Shown here in pieces: positions 8,888-17,819 of a stretch of DNA of 64,000 nt (its first letter is position 1; every line of letters starts with the position of its first letter). The notes below the pieces were generated by a model. The model saw only the letters and a program-made list of their open reading frames with translations. It did not search any database and was not told the DNA's origin. Source of the stretch: Chromatiaceae bacterium. Lineage in GTDB: Bacteria > Pseudomonadota > Gammaproteobacteria > Chromatiales > Chromatiaceae. The stretch covers positions 248,001 through 312,000 of the forward strand of contig JACKMX010000005.1 in the NCBI GenBank assembly GCA_024235175.1. The letters are read 5' to 3'. Made by a program: the position numbers and the translations under genes.

Positions 8888-10276
8888 TCAGATTCTGCTG
8901 CGCAGCAACGACAGGCCAAAATACCCGATGCTGCCACCGAATATTTCAAGTACCAAATCTGTTGTACTCGGATTTTTTTGAGGAATTGCGATTTGCCCCA
9001 GTTCGATGCCGGAGGGAACAGCAATCACGATAGCTGTAGCGATCACTGCATAGATTGTGCGTGCGGCAGAAGGCGGCATGCCAAGTCTACCGAATGCAAG
9101 AATTGCCCCCAGCGGAATAAAGAAGAGTATCTTGTGCAGTAGTTCGGTAACTGCCCGGAACTCTGTTCCATAGTAGTAGGCGTGGAAGGGTACGCGTTCG
9201 AACAGCGCCAGGCGCTCCCGTAAAAAAGTCCTCTCCAGCCGGAAGTCGAACGGATACCAGAATATAACTACCAGAAGCAGTATCCAGACAAGACCCCAGA
9301 ATAGAGCCCATGCAGGCCTTCGCAGAGCGGAAGAATTTTGAATCTGCACCGGTTTGTCTGCGTTGAACAGACGACCCAGCCATACCCCGACTCCAGCTCC
9401 AGCCATTGCCATCAGGATATCGGTGACATCAGTAACCCGTGAATAGACGAAAAACTGGCAGAACTCCAACGACGCAGCTGCCAGAACTGTCCATGCCCAG
9501 GCCTGCATTCCTGCTCGTCTTCCCGAAACCACCCACAGCAGGCTGACAGGTGTCCAGAGCAGGGCATCTGTGACCAGATCGTAGATTAGCTGTATGGGAT
9601 CGGCGATAAAAAAGCCAAAAGGAATCAAATTTACCTTACCGCTGCGCCACTTGTGGTAAATCTCAACCGGACTGATGGTTAGATCGAGCGGCAATACACT
9701 GTAGAGAAAAAGTCCGGCGAGATAGAGCCAGAGCAGTTTCACCGCAACATGCGATTTCCCCCGGGTTATTAAAGCGGCCTTGAGCCAATGAGTGAGATCC
9801 CCTCCATATCGCCACCACAAAAAGAGGCCGATCAAAGCCCCCAGAAACTCCGCCAGAATATCGTTTTGCGAAACCGTACGGGGAGGGAAGTAGAGTTGGG
9901 TAAACTCTATGCCTATGCTTAGAAGGAGAGATGCTGCAAGCACCATCGCTGCCACCAGAAGGCGGATAAACCCTTGCTGCTTCGGCCAGACAACACCCAA
10001 CCACAGGAAGCCGAGCGGTATGAACAACAGAATGTTTGCCACCCAGTCCGCCCTGGAACCAATGCCCAGATCGAGGAATGGAATTGTCCGAAATTGCTGC
10101 ACTGCCTGTGCCAGCGGTATAGGTCTGAAATCAAGTGGAACCAAGCTTCCGTAGATCACGAAAAGCAGGAATCCCAGTGCCAACAGAATAAGGCCGGAGC
10201 GGGACTCATTTTCGGTTTTAAGTTGCCGGGGCATGTTGCAATCAGAAGTTAACGGTTTATCAGTGGGAGTCTGCAA
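8888..10276 (-). CDS. Multi-pass membrane protein with several VanZ-like domains
   Basis: The 462-residue protein carries about ten to twelve membrane helices arranged as at least two, probably three, VanZ-like units. Each has a short acidic or aromatic loop and a helix of the form LLFIPLGFLWLG, DALLWTPVSLLWV or KILFFIPLGAILAFG, followed by an ELxQ-type helix (IEFTQLYFP, LEFCQFFVYSR, IELGQIAIP). VanZ is the membrane protein known from teicoplanin resistance gene clusters; single and multiple VanZ proteins are frequent near exosortase genes. The exact function is unknown. The start could be internal at 10234. It is divergent from the VanZ/O-ligase fusion at 10507. Confidence 0.75.
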   Translation of the reverse strand: MQTPTDKPLTSDCNMPRQLKTENESRSGLILLALGFLLFVIYGSLVPLDFRPIPLAQAVQQFRTIPFLDLGIGSRADWVANILLFIPLGFLWLGVVWPKQQGFIRLLVAAMVLAASLLLSIGIEFTQLYFPPRTVSQNDILAEFLGALIGLFLWWRYGGDLTHWLKAALITRGKSHVAVKLLWLYLAGLFLYSVLPLDLTISPVEIYHKWRSGKVNLIPFGFFIADPIQLIYDLVTDALLWTPVSLLWVVSGRRAGMQAWAWTVLAAASLEFCQFFVYSRVTDVTDILMAMAGAGVGVWLGRLFNADKPVQIQNSSALRRPAWALFWGLVWILLLVVIFWYPFDFRLERTFLRERLALFERVPFHAYYYGTEFRAVTELLHKILFFIPLGAILAFGRLGMPPSAARTIYAVIATAIVIAVPSGIELGQIAIPQKNPSTTDLVLEIFGGSIGYFGLSLLRSRI

Positions 10277-10506
10277 TTATAGGTGATCATTGACAACTCC
10301 TCTGTTGCCGGTTAAAGGATGCAAACTTGTTATAGATTCCGAAAGTGGTCAGGTATCCTTTAAGTACATGATAACCTTTTCTCCCCATACTCTGCCTGGA
10401 GATAGCGTTGCTTTGGGCGCGGACTCCAACTGATTCGGTTCGAATTTATACCAAGATGAAAAGCAGCTGAGAATCGTCGCTCGGATAACCCGAACCTGAT
10501 AAAAAC

Positions 10507-12822
10507 ATGCCGGATATTCGGAACAAATTACAAGAAGTTTTACTCCCAATCGGAGTAACCACACTACTCTGGTTGTTGCTTTTCAACGTTGGACTTTCGT
10601 GGTTTGGGGATTTGCCATCTGCGCCGAATGCCGAGCCGGAAAATCCTATTTACTATGTGATCAAGGGCTCAATTTTCTGGGTTCCGCTGGGATTTCTGTT
10701 CTCTCTGGCAGGGTGGGCCAACAGACTGCAACGTTGGCTTCTCTCAGGTGTGGTTACTTTTGCTTTGCTAGCCGCATTTTTCGGGAGTGGGTATGGAATC
10801 TGGGATTACATTGAGCTGTTGTTTGCACTGATTGGCAGCTGGGTGGGGATGTGGCTTGGCAATCCCACCCGATGGCAGCAACCTGAAGCCGAAGCGGCAC
10901 CCGTTCAAACGAGCGGGATCTCCGTATCTGTCCAGCACCAATTCCCCTGGTTGCGTTTGCCAGTTGCACTGGTGCTTTTGGGGCTGGCGATATGGGCTGC
11001 CTGGAGTTTCCCCCGTTGGCCGCTGGTACTGGCTGCCGGTTTACTCGTCTATTTCACTCTTCTGCTGCGTTATCGGCATGCTTGGCTTGCCCTGTTGCCG
11101 GCACTGCTCCCGACACTCTGCCTGGCCCCATGGACCGGCCGCCTGTCGTTGGATGAGTTTGACCTCGTACTGATAGTGACACTCTCTGGCGCGATCTATC
11201 ATGGCATTCACCCTGACAGCCGCCCACTGGCACCGCGACCGGTAATACTGCTGTTATCCGGATATGCGTTGCTTTGTATCGCAGCTCTTTTCAATGGATT
11301 GTTCCCTGTTCCCGATCTCGATATAAACAGCTTCGACAACTATTTCAGCCGTTTCAACAGTTTGACCATCGCAAAAGGATTCCTCTCGGGGTTTCTGTTT
11401 CTCGGACTGGTGCGCTGGACCCTCCCCGCAGGGAGCAGAATACTGCAGCGCCTGTTCATACCCGGCCTCATGTCAGGCTTGTTTATTGTCGCACTGGTTG
11501 GTTTGCGGGAGCGCTGGCAATATGCTGATCTGCTGGATTTTTCGGTGCCTTACCGGATTACCGCAACATTTTATTCGATGCACACAGGCGGTGCCCATCT
11601 GGATGCATATCTGGCTCTGCTTGTGCCGATAATCGGCTATTGGATGGTTGGCAGTAACCGTCTCTGGGTTTGGGCTGCAGGCTCAGTACTCTTCTCACTG
11701 GCGGTCTACCTTGTCATTTCCACGGTAACACGCACAACTTTCGTCGTGCTGGTTGGAGAGATGATTCTGTTAATCATCTTTTTGCTGAAAGGCGTTTTCA
11801 GGTCCAGGGGGAGGGGGCTGCAGAGCTTGTTGGCCGGCCTGTTGATCCTGGCGGCAGTATTGCCAGTGCTCTATCTGGGTTTGGGCGGGAGCTTTTTCCA
11901 ACAGCGAATGGATCTGGTAGAGCGGGACTCTGAGGTCAGGTTAAAACACTGGACAAAGACGTTGGAGATGATGGACAGAGACTTCCTCTCTCAGACCTTT
12001 GGCATGGGTTTTGGGCGGTTTCCGGCAATCTACCTGGAACGGCACCATAGCGGGGTAACTCCAGGAAGGCACGAATTTCAGCAAACGAACGGGAATACTT
12101 TTGTGCGGCTTTATCCAGGTAAAACGATGTACCTGGCACAGAAGGTCAGCGTCTCAAGCAATGAGCACTACAGGTTGGCGTTGGATGTCAAGAGCCGGAA
12201 AGCCGGTGTTACTGTCAGTGTCCCACTGTGCGAAAAACATCTGCTGAATTCGAAGCAGTGCAACTGGATGTCCCATCAGTTCGGTATTGGTGATGATCAG
12301 TGGCACCACTGGGAAATCGAATTCAATAGCGGTGAAATCGGCAAGGGCAGCTGGCTGACTCGCATGCCAACTGAGCTTTTTCTGTACAACCCTAATGAAA
12401 CGGCGGCCATTGAGGTGGACAATGTCAGCCTGCAGGATGCGGCGGGCAACGAAATGCTGAATAACGGACAGTTCGACAAAGGAGGGGATTACTGGTTCTT
12501 AAAGACCCACCAGCACCTGCCCTGGCACATTAAGAACCTCTGGGTGTCCGCGCTGTTCGAACAGGGCTGGTTGGGAGTGACCATTCTCACCTTGCTGATC
12601 ATTAGCCTGATGATCCACCTGTTCGGGCCGGCCTGGTACTCCGGACATCATGCTGCCGGCGTGGTATTTGTAACATTGGCCGGGTTTTGTGCGACCGGTT
12701 TGTTCGCCAGTCCCTTCGACGCGCCCAGAATAACCATGCTCTTTTTTTCGATACTCTCTTTCGGGCTCTATGAAACATCGGCTGCAATGGTTAACATAAA
12801 ACGGAATCCCGCCGATGAATAA
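10507..12822 (+). CDS. VanZ-like / O-antigen-ligase-like membrane protein with an inserted beta-sandwich domain
   Basis: The 771-residue protein begins with a VanZ-like segment (residues about 1-125, FWVPLGFLFSLAGW and YIELLFALIGSWVG). It then has about ten membrane helices with the Wzy_C/O-ligase pattern, including the large periplasmic loop. Residues about 515-670 interrupt this loop with a soluble beta-rich region (FVRLYPGKTMYLAQKVSVS, YRLALDVKSRKAGVTVSV, AAIEVDNVSLQD, NGQFDKGGDYWF) that resembles a carbohydrate-binding jelly roll. Membrane helices resume at about 680. The family joins or ligates lipid-linked glycans at the periplasmic face. The inserted domain may hold the growing polysaccharide (inference). 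Confidence 0.8.
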   Translation: MPDIRNKLQEVLLPIGVTTLLWLLLFNVGLSWFGDLPSAPNAEPENPIYYVIKGSIFWVPLGFLFSLAGWANRLQRWLLSGVVTFALLAAFFGSGYGIWDYIELLFALIGSWVGMWLGNPTRWQQPEAEAAPVQTSGISVSVQHQFPWLRLPVALVLLGLAIWAAWSFPRWPLVLAAGLLVYFTLLLRYRHAWLALLPALLPTLCLAPWTGRLSLDEFDLVLIVTLSGAIYHGIHPDSRPLAPRPVILLLSGYALLCIAALFNGLFPVPDLDINSFDNYFSRFNSLTIAKGFLSGFLFLGLVRWTLPAGSRILQRLFIPGLMSGLFIVALVGLRERWQYADLLDFSVPYRITATFYSMHTGGAHLDAYLALLVPIIGYWMVGSNRLWVWAAGSVLFSLAVYLVISTVTRTTFVVLVGEMILLIIFLLKGVFRSRGRGLQSLLAGLLILAAVLPVLYLGLGGSFFQQRMDLVERDSEVRLKHWTKTLEMMDRDFLSQTFGMGFGRFPAIYLERHHSGVTPGRHEFQQTNGNTFVRLYPGKTMYLAQKVSVSSNEHYRLALDVKSRKAGVTVSVPLCEKHLLNSKQCNWMSHQFGIGDDQWHHWEIEFNSGEIGKGSWLTRMPTELFLYNPNETAAIEVDNVSLQDAAGNEMLNNGQFDKGGDYWFLKTHQHLPWHIKNLWVSALFEQGWLGVTILTLLIISLMIHLFGPAWYSGHHAAGVVFVTLAGFCATGLFASPFDAPRITMLFFSILSFGLYETSAAMVNIKRNPADE

Positions 12823-12932
12823 GATGATCTGCTTTTTTTGCTAGTTTTAAGGTGTCAGCTTTTTTAACATATTGTTGAATAGCGAAAGCCGGAGAATTGA
12901 TAACTGATTGTAATTACATAAGAATGAAATTA

Positions 12933-12947
12933 TGGCATGTGATATGC
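12933..12947 (+). promoter_or_regulatory. Putative sigma-54 (-24/-12) promoter of PEP-CTERM gene
   Basis: The site TGGCATG-N4-ATGC has the GG and GC dinucleotides separated by exactly ten bases, as required for RpoN holoenzyme. The predicted start of transcription is near 12959, giving a leader of about 50 bases before the ATG at 13008. The promoter lies inside the longer open frame from 12897, which argues against that upstream start. Confidence 0.6.
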
Positions 12948-13007
12948 TTGTTCATAATAAATACTACTTTAATGGCTATCGCCACGATAAAAATAAGGGG
13001 TAAAACC

Positions 13008-13757
13008 ATGTCAATGAATAGATTATCCAGATATGCGGTAGCAGGATTACTGGTATCTGCAGCGCCATTCGCGATGGCGGGAACCATATCACCTCCGTCT
13101 GCATCCATCCCACTGGACAACGCTCCATTTGATACCACATCCGGCGGCTCCCCAGCCCCGTTGGCATTGAATAAATTCGACCAGGCCGGAACCCTGACGG
13201 AAGCAAAATTGACATTTAACGGCACAGCCGATCTCGGGATTTCCATTGTTTCACTACTCGGTGATGGGGAATTTGAGACCGGCAGCAGCGTTACCCTCTC
13301 TGTGAATCTGCTCCTGACCGGCCCCAGAACCACGAACCCGATATCCCGAACCCTGAACCTTATGCATGAATTTGTGTTTGGAGATAAATCCTGCGCGTTG
13401 GGAGGGGAGTTGTCCTGCACCAACGGTGTATTTACTCTGAACGAAATCGTTACCGACCAACTCATGGAAACGGTTACCAATAGTGCGATTCGGGACCTGT
13501 TTGATGCGAGTAAAACTGGTGCGGGCGTTGTCATGTTTGACGTTACAGCCACCATAGATGCCGTCAGCTCAAACAATCCTGCAACTTCCCCTCAATTTAT
13601 AGTGGGTAACCCAAGCTATAAAGCTGGTTCGACCCTGAGTGTTGTGTATACTTTCGATGACCAGACCCAGTCTCGGCCTGTGCCGGCACCGGGTATACTG
13701 GCGATGACCGGAATGGGGCTGTTGGCATTTGGCGCAGTACGCCGCCGCATGGGCTAA
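13008..13757 (+). CDS. PEP-CTERM-type exported surface protein (PAPG variant)
   Basis: I place the start at 13008, which has an AAGGGG ribosome site seven bases upstream and gives a signal peptide (MSMNRLSRYAVAGLL...AMA). The 249-residue product ends in the three-part sorting tail: VPAPG, a hydrophobic stretch (LAMTGMGLLAFGAV) and RRRMG. In exosortase systems the tail is cut by the membrane protease and the protein is released or linked to the exopolysaccharide. The mature domain is rich in beta strand, Ser, Thr and Asn and has one Cys pair (KSCALGGELSC). The VPAPG variant is less common than VPEP. The exosortase itself is not in this window. Confidence 0.8.
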   Translation: MSMNRLSRYAVAGLLVSAAPFAMAGTISPPSASIPLDNAPFDTTSGGSPAPLALNKFDQAGTLTEAKLTFNGTADLGISIVSLLGDGEFETGSSVTLSVNLLLTGPRTTNPISRTLNLMHEFVFGDKSCALGGELSCTNGVFTLNEIVTDQLMETVTNSAIRDLFDASKTGAGVVMFDVTATIDAVSSNNPATSPQFIVGNPSYKAGSTLSVVYTFDDQTQSRPVPAPGILAMTGMGLLAFGAVRRRMG

Positions 13758-13787
13758 TTCCAGATCTGCTACATTCTTTTCTTACAA

Positions 13788-13815
13788 GGGGCTGTCCAAG
13801 AGATTGGGCAGCCCC
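13788..13815 (+). terminator. Hairpin terminator after PEP-CTERM gene
   Basis: GGGGCTG (13788-13794) pairs with CAGCCCC (13809-13815) around a short loop, followed by TTTGCTTT. It lies 30 bases after the stop codon. The T run is weak. Confidence 0.6.
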
Positions 13816-14587
13816 TTTGCTTTACGCCACCAGGTGTGGGCGCGTTCTTGCGGAAGCATGTTTAACTTCAAGTAATCAGATCAGGCGATGTAAAGCGCAG
13901 CTACAAGGGGCTGGCCGGGTGTGTGGGCAGGGGGCATGATGCAGGGATATCGGCAATCAGAAAACGCAAAAGACTCTCGATATTACCCAAACGCTACCCG
14001 GATAATTGATATCCGCCGCATTACTTTCTCTTTCCCCAAAATGGGGTGGAATGCGGTTTGTAACATAACAAGACGAGTGCAATTTTCCGGTTATGCTTTT
14101 CCTGAAAGGAAGCAGGTTAACATTCAGGCCGTGCAATGTAGCGATTAATGACGGCTGGTAGTCCGTTTAAATTTTGGCTTAATGGGTTTATTGATAGACG
14201 AAATTCTGGGGGTGATTGGTAATGTTGGGCACCAGAAAACCGGGAGCCCACCTTGCTGCGATAAAAGTTCTATAATCTTAAACCGTCAATCAACTATAGC
14301 CCCAGATTGGGGGGTATGATAAAGGCCTGGAAAGGGAGTGGGGTATGGTAAAAGGCGCCGCCAGTCTTATCTGCTTCCGGAGCTTCTATTCCCGCTCCTG
14401 TGCGCTTATTTAATCTGGAACCATTTACTCGTCAAATTCGACTGTACCGAAGATGCAGTTATTTCGGGAGGCCTGTCCATAAAAAATTAGCGTTTAGGCT
14501 TGTAAATGGCAGTGTGTATTAAGCGGCCGGTCTGCCGCAGGACTATTTAACCATTCATCCCCGGAATAGGGTTCCAAACAGTAAAAA
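13816..14587 (+). other. Non-coding stretch between two convergent PEP-CTERM genes
   Basis: No gene with a plausible start and protein-like composition is seen; a 75-codon open frame from 13921 looks accidental. A partial echo of the preceding terminator arm occurs near 13906. Two near-identical 15-base direct repeats, GGGGTATGATAAAGG (14311-14325) and GGGGTATGGTAAAAGG (14340-14354), are spaced 29 bases apart, and the first is preceded by a CCCC-N5-GGGG inverted repeat. They could be binding sites or gene remnants. Confidence 0.5.
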
Positions 14588-15148
14588 TCAATGACCGGAT
14601 CTTAGCCTGCGTCGGCGGATCACTATACCCAAAGGAATCAGCCCCGTTAAAAGAACCAATCCAATTGACGGTTCCGGCACGGTGCCGTTGGGTGCGTTTG
14701 CTGTGTTAACGATATCATAAAACCCGGTTTCTTCGACCATACTGGGCATGTGGACGATTCTCCAAGTACCCGTGCTGTTATTTCCGGTTGGGGTCAATAT
14801 GAACGCAAACGACCCGGCCGGATCATTAACCACCATTGTTGCGCCGACTCCTCTCACCCTTGATGGTCCGGGTTTGTCCTGATGATTAGCTGTTGAAGTA
14901 ACGCTAACGGGTGTCAAAGTGAAGGCGTCGAATCCAGTCCAATTGCCAATTTCTACACTGACTTGGTTGGATGCAGGGGTTACTGGATTGTAATCAAACG
15001 TGCTGGCACCTCTAAAAGGCCCGCTCGCACTGTCTTTGAAAACAATTGCGTAGGTTCCGTTTTCCGACAGAGCAGACGTGGATATAAGCGCCAGCATGAC
15101 AATGCTGACAGGAAGTAGCCATTTTGTAACTATTCTGGTTGACAACAT
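14588..15148 (-). CDS. PEP-CTERM exported surface protein
   Basis: An ATG at 15148 with AAGGA eight bases upstream is preferred over a TTG two codons earlier. The product is 186 residues with a signal peptide (WLLPVSIVMLALISTSALS) and a textbook PEP-CTERM tail: VPEPS, hydrophobic GLVLLTGLIPLGIVI, then RRRRLRSGH. The mature part is small and beta-rich (TYAIVFKDSASGPFRG) and looks like a small extracellular sandwich domain. It is a substrate for the genome's exosortase, which is elsewhere. A strong sigma-54 site lies upstream. Confidence 0.88.
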   Translation of the reverse strand: MLSTRIVTKWLLPVSIVMLALISTSALSENGTYAIVFKDSASGPFRGASTFDYNPVTPASNQVSVEIGNWTGFDAFTLTPVSVTSTANHQDKPGPSRVRGVGATMVVNDPAGSFAFILTPTGNNSTGTWRIVHMPSMVEETGFYDIVNTANAPNGTVPEPSIGLVLLTGLIPLGIVIRRRRLRSGH

Positions 15149-15224
15149 GCTCAATATCCTTGATTCAATTCAACGTGATTTGTAAGCGGCTGAGTGCTTT
15201 ATATTCTGATTAGCATAATTTCAA

Positions 15225-15239
15225 GCAATATTTACGCCA
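15225..15239 (-). promoter_or_regulatory. Putative sigma-54 (-24/-12) promoter of PEP-CTERM gene
   Basis: On the minus strand TGGCGTA-N4-TTGC (then TT) matches the RpoN consensus, with ten bases between GG and GC. The predicted start of transcription is near 15213, leaving a leader of about 65 bases before the ATG at 15148. The same kind of site precedes the other PEP-CTERM gene of the window. Confidence 0.7.
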
Positions 15240-15350
15240 CAAAGCGAATTGGTAGATTTATCAATATTCTATTCAATCCCTTGTTGGGTGGATAATTGTT
15301 GAAAGGGTAAATATGTAAAATTTTTTGACATGTCATAGCCGAAAAACGCG

Positions 15351-16634
15351 CTAGATTGGTTGGTTTCCATGGCTTGGCATCTCCTGAGGGTTGTGCTGTT
15401 TCAACCATGCAGCGGCCAGTGCTGAAAGCAGAGCAGATACCACCAGCAGCTGATAAAGAATATCCCAGTAGGACAATCCCAGAAAAGCGGCTCCGATCAT
15501 ATATGCGACCAGGGAGATTCTTAGCATTCCACTGATGTCTGCAATCCACTCTGCTCCTGCGTCTCCACGACACAGCCAGTGCATCCGGCTCAGCGAGATC
15601 AGGCTCCCCAACAGAATCGATAACCAGAGCAGTAAACCAGGAAAACCGTTTTCGGCCAGCATCTCTATGTAAGCACTGTGCCAGTCACGCGTTGCTGCGT
15701 AAAACCAGCCGTTGGGGCCTACGCCTGCCCAGGGGCGCAGCAGGGCAATGTGAATGCCCTCTTTCCAGACCTCAAGGCGACTTACCGCTGAACCTTCATT
15801 CTCGAAGGACCATATTGTGCCCATACGTTGTAGCCATTCGTCGGGAAGGTTTCCGAAAGCGAAAAGCAAGCCAAGAAACAGGAACGGAACAGCCAGAAAT
15901 TTTCTTCGGCTGTGCAAAATCAAAAGCATCGCAGTGACGGAAAGCGCGATCAGACCACCGCGTGACCAGGAGGTCAGTGCCGAGACGACACTTAGTGCGA
16001 TAAGCGCCAGAATAAACAGCCTGATCCATCGGTCGCCGCACTGGCGCAGCCAGAGAAATAGCAGGGGGATGTTCATTGCGGTCAGGACGGCGAAGTGGTT
16101 GTTGTCGTGGAAGTGACTGTGGGGAGGGCCATAGACCCGGTTGAGGGAACCGGTCAGGAGCGCCCATATCCCCCCTTTCAAGGTCAGCAGCGCGATACTA
16201 AGCGCAATTGTAACCAGCAGATAGAAGAGTTTTTCACGGGTATCAATCAGCAGCAGCGTAAACAATAGTCCGATGAATACCTTGCTGACCTCAAGGAACT
16301 TGGGCCAGGCTACCACAGGGACCATCGAAAACGTCGAAGTCAGCAGAAGATCCAACCACAGCAGACCCAGCAGAATCAGGCGCCAGTCCAGCAGCATCGT
16401 TAAACGCTGTTTCAGAAAAGCTGGTGAGCGAGTCTGTGGTGAAATCAGAATTGAGGCAAGCAGGCAGAAAATGAGAATCTCGAAAGCGGGTAACTGTTTG
16501 ACTAAACCCAGCGCGTAACCCTGGGGATGCATATAACCCACCACGGCAAGGGCGAGCACCCCCATCCATGGCCGCATCAGCGTTATCGTGCACAGCCCGC
16601 CGATAACGCATAATATTGCCAGATCACGCATCAA
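15351..16634 (-). CDS. O-antigen-ligase-like membrane protein, exosortase-A-associated type
   Basis: The 427-residue protein has about ten to twelve membrane helices. It opens with MRDLAIL...RPWMGVLALAVVGYMHPQGYALG, the signature start of the putative O-glycosylation ligases that accompany exosortase A. The large periplasmic loop contains RLEVWKEGIHIALLRPWAGVGPNGW and HSAYIEMLAENGFPGL, the conserved Wzy_C-type motifs (an Arg, then H-S/N-x-Y/F near an E-x-G-x-x-G/L). These enzymes polymerise or transfer lipid-linked glycan at the outer face of the inner membrane. It sits with the PEP-CTERM genes, as expected if the glycan and the sorted proteins form one extracellular matrix. Confidence 0.88.
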   Translation of the reverse strand: MMRDLAILCVIGGLCTITLMRPWMGVLALAVVGYMHPQGYALGLVKQLPAFEILIFCLLASILISPQTRSPAFLKQRLTMLLDWRLILLGLLWLDLLLTSTFSMVPVVAWPKFLEVSKVFIGLLFTLLLIDTREKLFYLLVTIALSIALLTLKGGIWALLTGSLNRVYGPPHSHFHDNNHFAVLTAMNIPLLFLWLRQCGDRWIRLFILALIALSVVSALTSWSRGGLIALSVTAMLLILHSRRKFLAVPFLFLGLLFAFGNLPDEWLQRMGTIWSFENEGSAVSRLEVWKEGIHIALLRPWAGVGPNGWFYAATRDWHSAYIEMLAENGFPGLLLWLSILLGSLISLSRMHWLCRGDAGAEWIADISGMLRISLVAYMIGAAFLGLSYWDILYQLLVVSALLSALAAAWLKQHNPQEMPSHGNQPI

Positions 16635-16756
16635 TGAGGTGGGTACGGGTCATAGTGTCGTTTGTATGGCCAAATACCATCTTGGATTACACGGTGTGTA
16701 TATCTTACCCGGATACACCATGGTCGTTATACAGCGTATTTAGATAGAGGTGGTAA

Positions 16757-17536
16757 ATGAAGCGGAGTAATTGGCGATTGTTCAAGCAGCTGATTGCGGT
16801 TGGCTTGATGCTCGTCTGTTCCGGTGTATCTGCCGACCTGCCTGGTGTTATCAACCAGGTACGCCCATCGGTCGTGGCGGTCGGCACGGTTCAACCCACC
16901 CGCAGCCCCAGGTCGGTTTTTTTGGGAACCGGTTTTGGTGTCGGGGGAGGGCGACATGTGATAACGAACATGCACGTGATCCCCGATAAAATTGATTTTC
17001 AAAGAAAGGAGTCCATCGCGGTTTTTTCCGGCCGCGGAAAAAATGCCAAAGTCCATACGGCTGAGCTGGTGGCCAGGGACGACGATCACGATCTGGCGCT
17101 TTTGGAAATCCAGGGGCAGCCGTTGACGGCACTCAAGATCGGAAATTCGGATGGCGTTCGAGAGGGAGAGGAGTATGCATTTACCGGATTTCCGATTGGA
17201 ATGGTTCTCGGCCTCTATCCGGTGACCCACCGTGGAATCATTTCCGCGGTGACACCCATCGTTATTCCATCCACATCGGCCGACCGGTTGAGCGCCAGTC
17301 AAATACGGCGAATGCGTAATCCTTACACCGTATTTCAGCTCGATGCCATCGCCTACCCGGGAAACAGCGGAAGCCCACTGTATGACACGAACACTGGCCG
17401 GGTCGTCGGAGTGATCAACAGCGTTTTTGTCAAACAGACGAAGGAGACGGTTCTCTCTGCACCAAGCGGTATCTCCTACGCCATTCCAGCGCAATATGTC
17501 ACACGCCTGCTGCAGAAGGCCGGCATATCAAAGTGA
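16757..17536 (+). CDS. Secreted trypsin-like serine protease
   Basis: The 259-residue protein has a signal peptide (FKQLIAVGLMLVCSGVSA) and one chymotrypsin-fold domain. The catalytic triad is visible: His73 in NMHVI, Asp112 in DHDLALL and Ser204 in YPGNSGSPL. It is closest in style to HtrA/DegP proteases but has no PDZ domain, so it is likely a monofunctional periplasmic or secreted protease. The start at 16757 has AGAGGTGG upstream. The substrate is unknown; its place beside PEP-CTERM genes suggests a role in surface-protein quality control or maturation (inference). Confidence 0.88.
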   Translation: MKRSNWRLFKQLIAVGLMLVCSGVSADLPGVINQVRPSVVAVGTVQPTRSPRSVFLGTGFGVGGGRHVITNMHVIPDKIDFQRKESIAVFSGRGKNAKVHTAELVARDDDHDLALLEIQGQPLTALKIGNSDGVREGEEYAFTGFPIGMVLGLYPVTHRGIISAVTPIVIPSTSADRLSASQIRRMRNPYTVFQLDAIAYPGNSGSPLYDTNTGRVVGVINSVFVKQTKETVLSAPSGISYAIPAQYVTRLLQKAGISK

Positions 17537-17680
17537 GTCCGCATGGTGTTAAAAGAACCAGGCAATAACAGACTAGCCCGCATCCATCTACCCAGGCGAA
17601 CCGAAGATATGTCAATAATATATATAAAACAGCAAATTACGTTCATTTTACTCGTGCTGGTGAATTTACACTCTGTTCTA

Positions 17681-17799
17681 TCCGGTTTTTGGAACGATTT
17701 GGCTGCGCATCTTGAGCGATCTTCCTTAAACCATAGCTACGGCTATGGTTTGGCAGACGATCACTCAACCTGCTTTGCCAAATCGCCCCAAAATTCCGG
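17681..17799. repeat. Long imperfect palindrome (about 119 bases)
   Basis: The core is a perfect hairpin AAACCATAGC-TACG-GCTATGGTTT (17728-17751). The symmetry extends outward with mismatches: TTGAGCGATC (17712-17721) pairs with GATCACTCAA (17759-17768), CGATTTGG (17695-17702) with CCAAATCG (17778-17785), and TCCGG with CCGGA at the ends. It lies between two convergent genes and could be a bidirectional terminator or a mobile palindromic element. Confidence 0.75.
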
Positions 17800-17819
17800 A
17801 TCCTGGTGACGGATGCGGG

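Noticed and set aside
12897..13007. N-terminal extension of the first PEP-CTERM protein
   Set aside because: It begins with TTG and lies upstream of the sigma-54 promoter; the ATG at 13008 has a good ribosome site and signal peptide.
13921..14148. 75-codon open frame in the PEP-CTERM gap
   Set aside because: It has no ribosome site, signal or recognisable motif, and its composition looks random.
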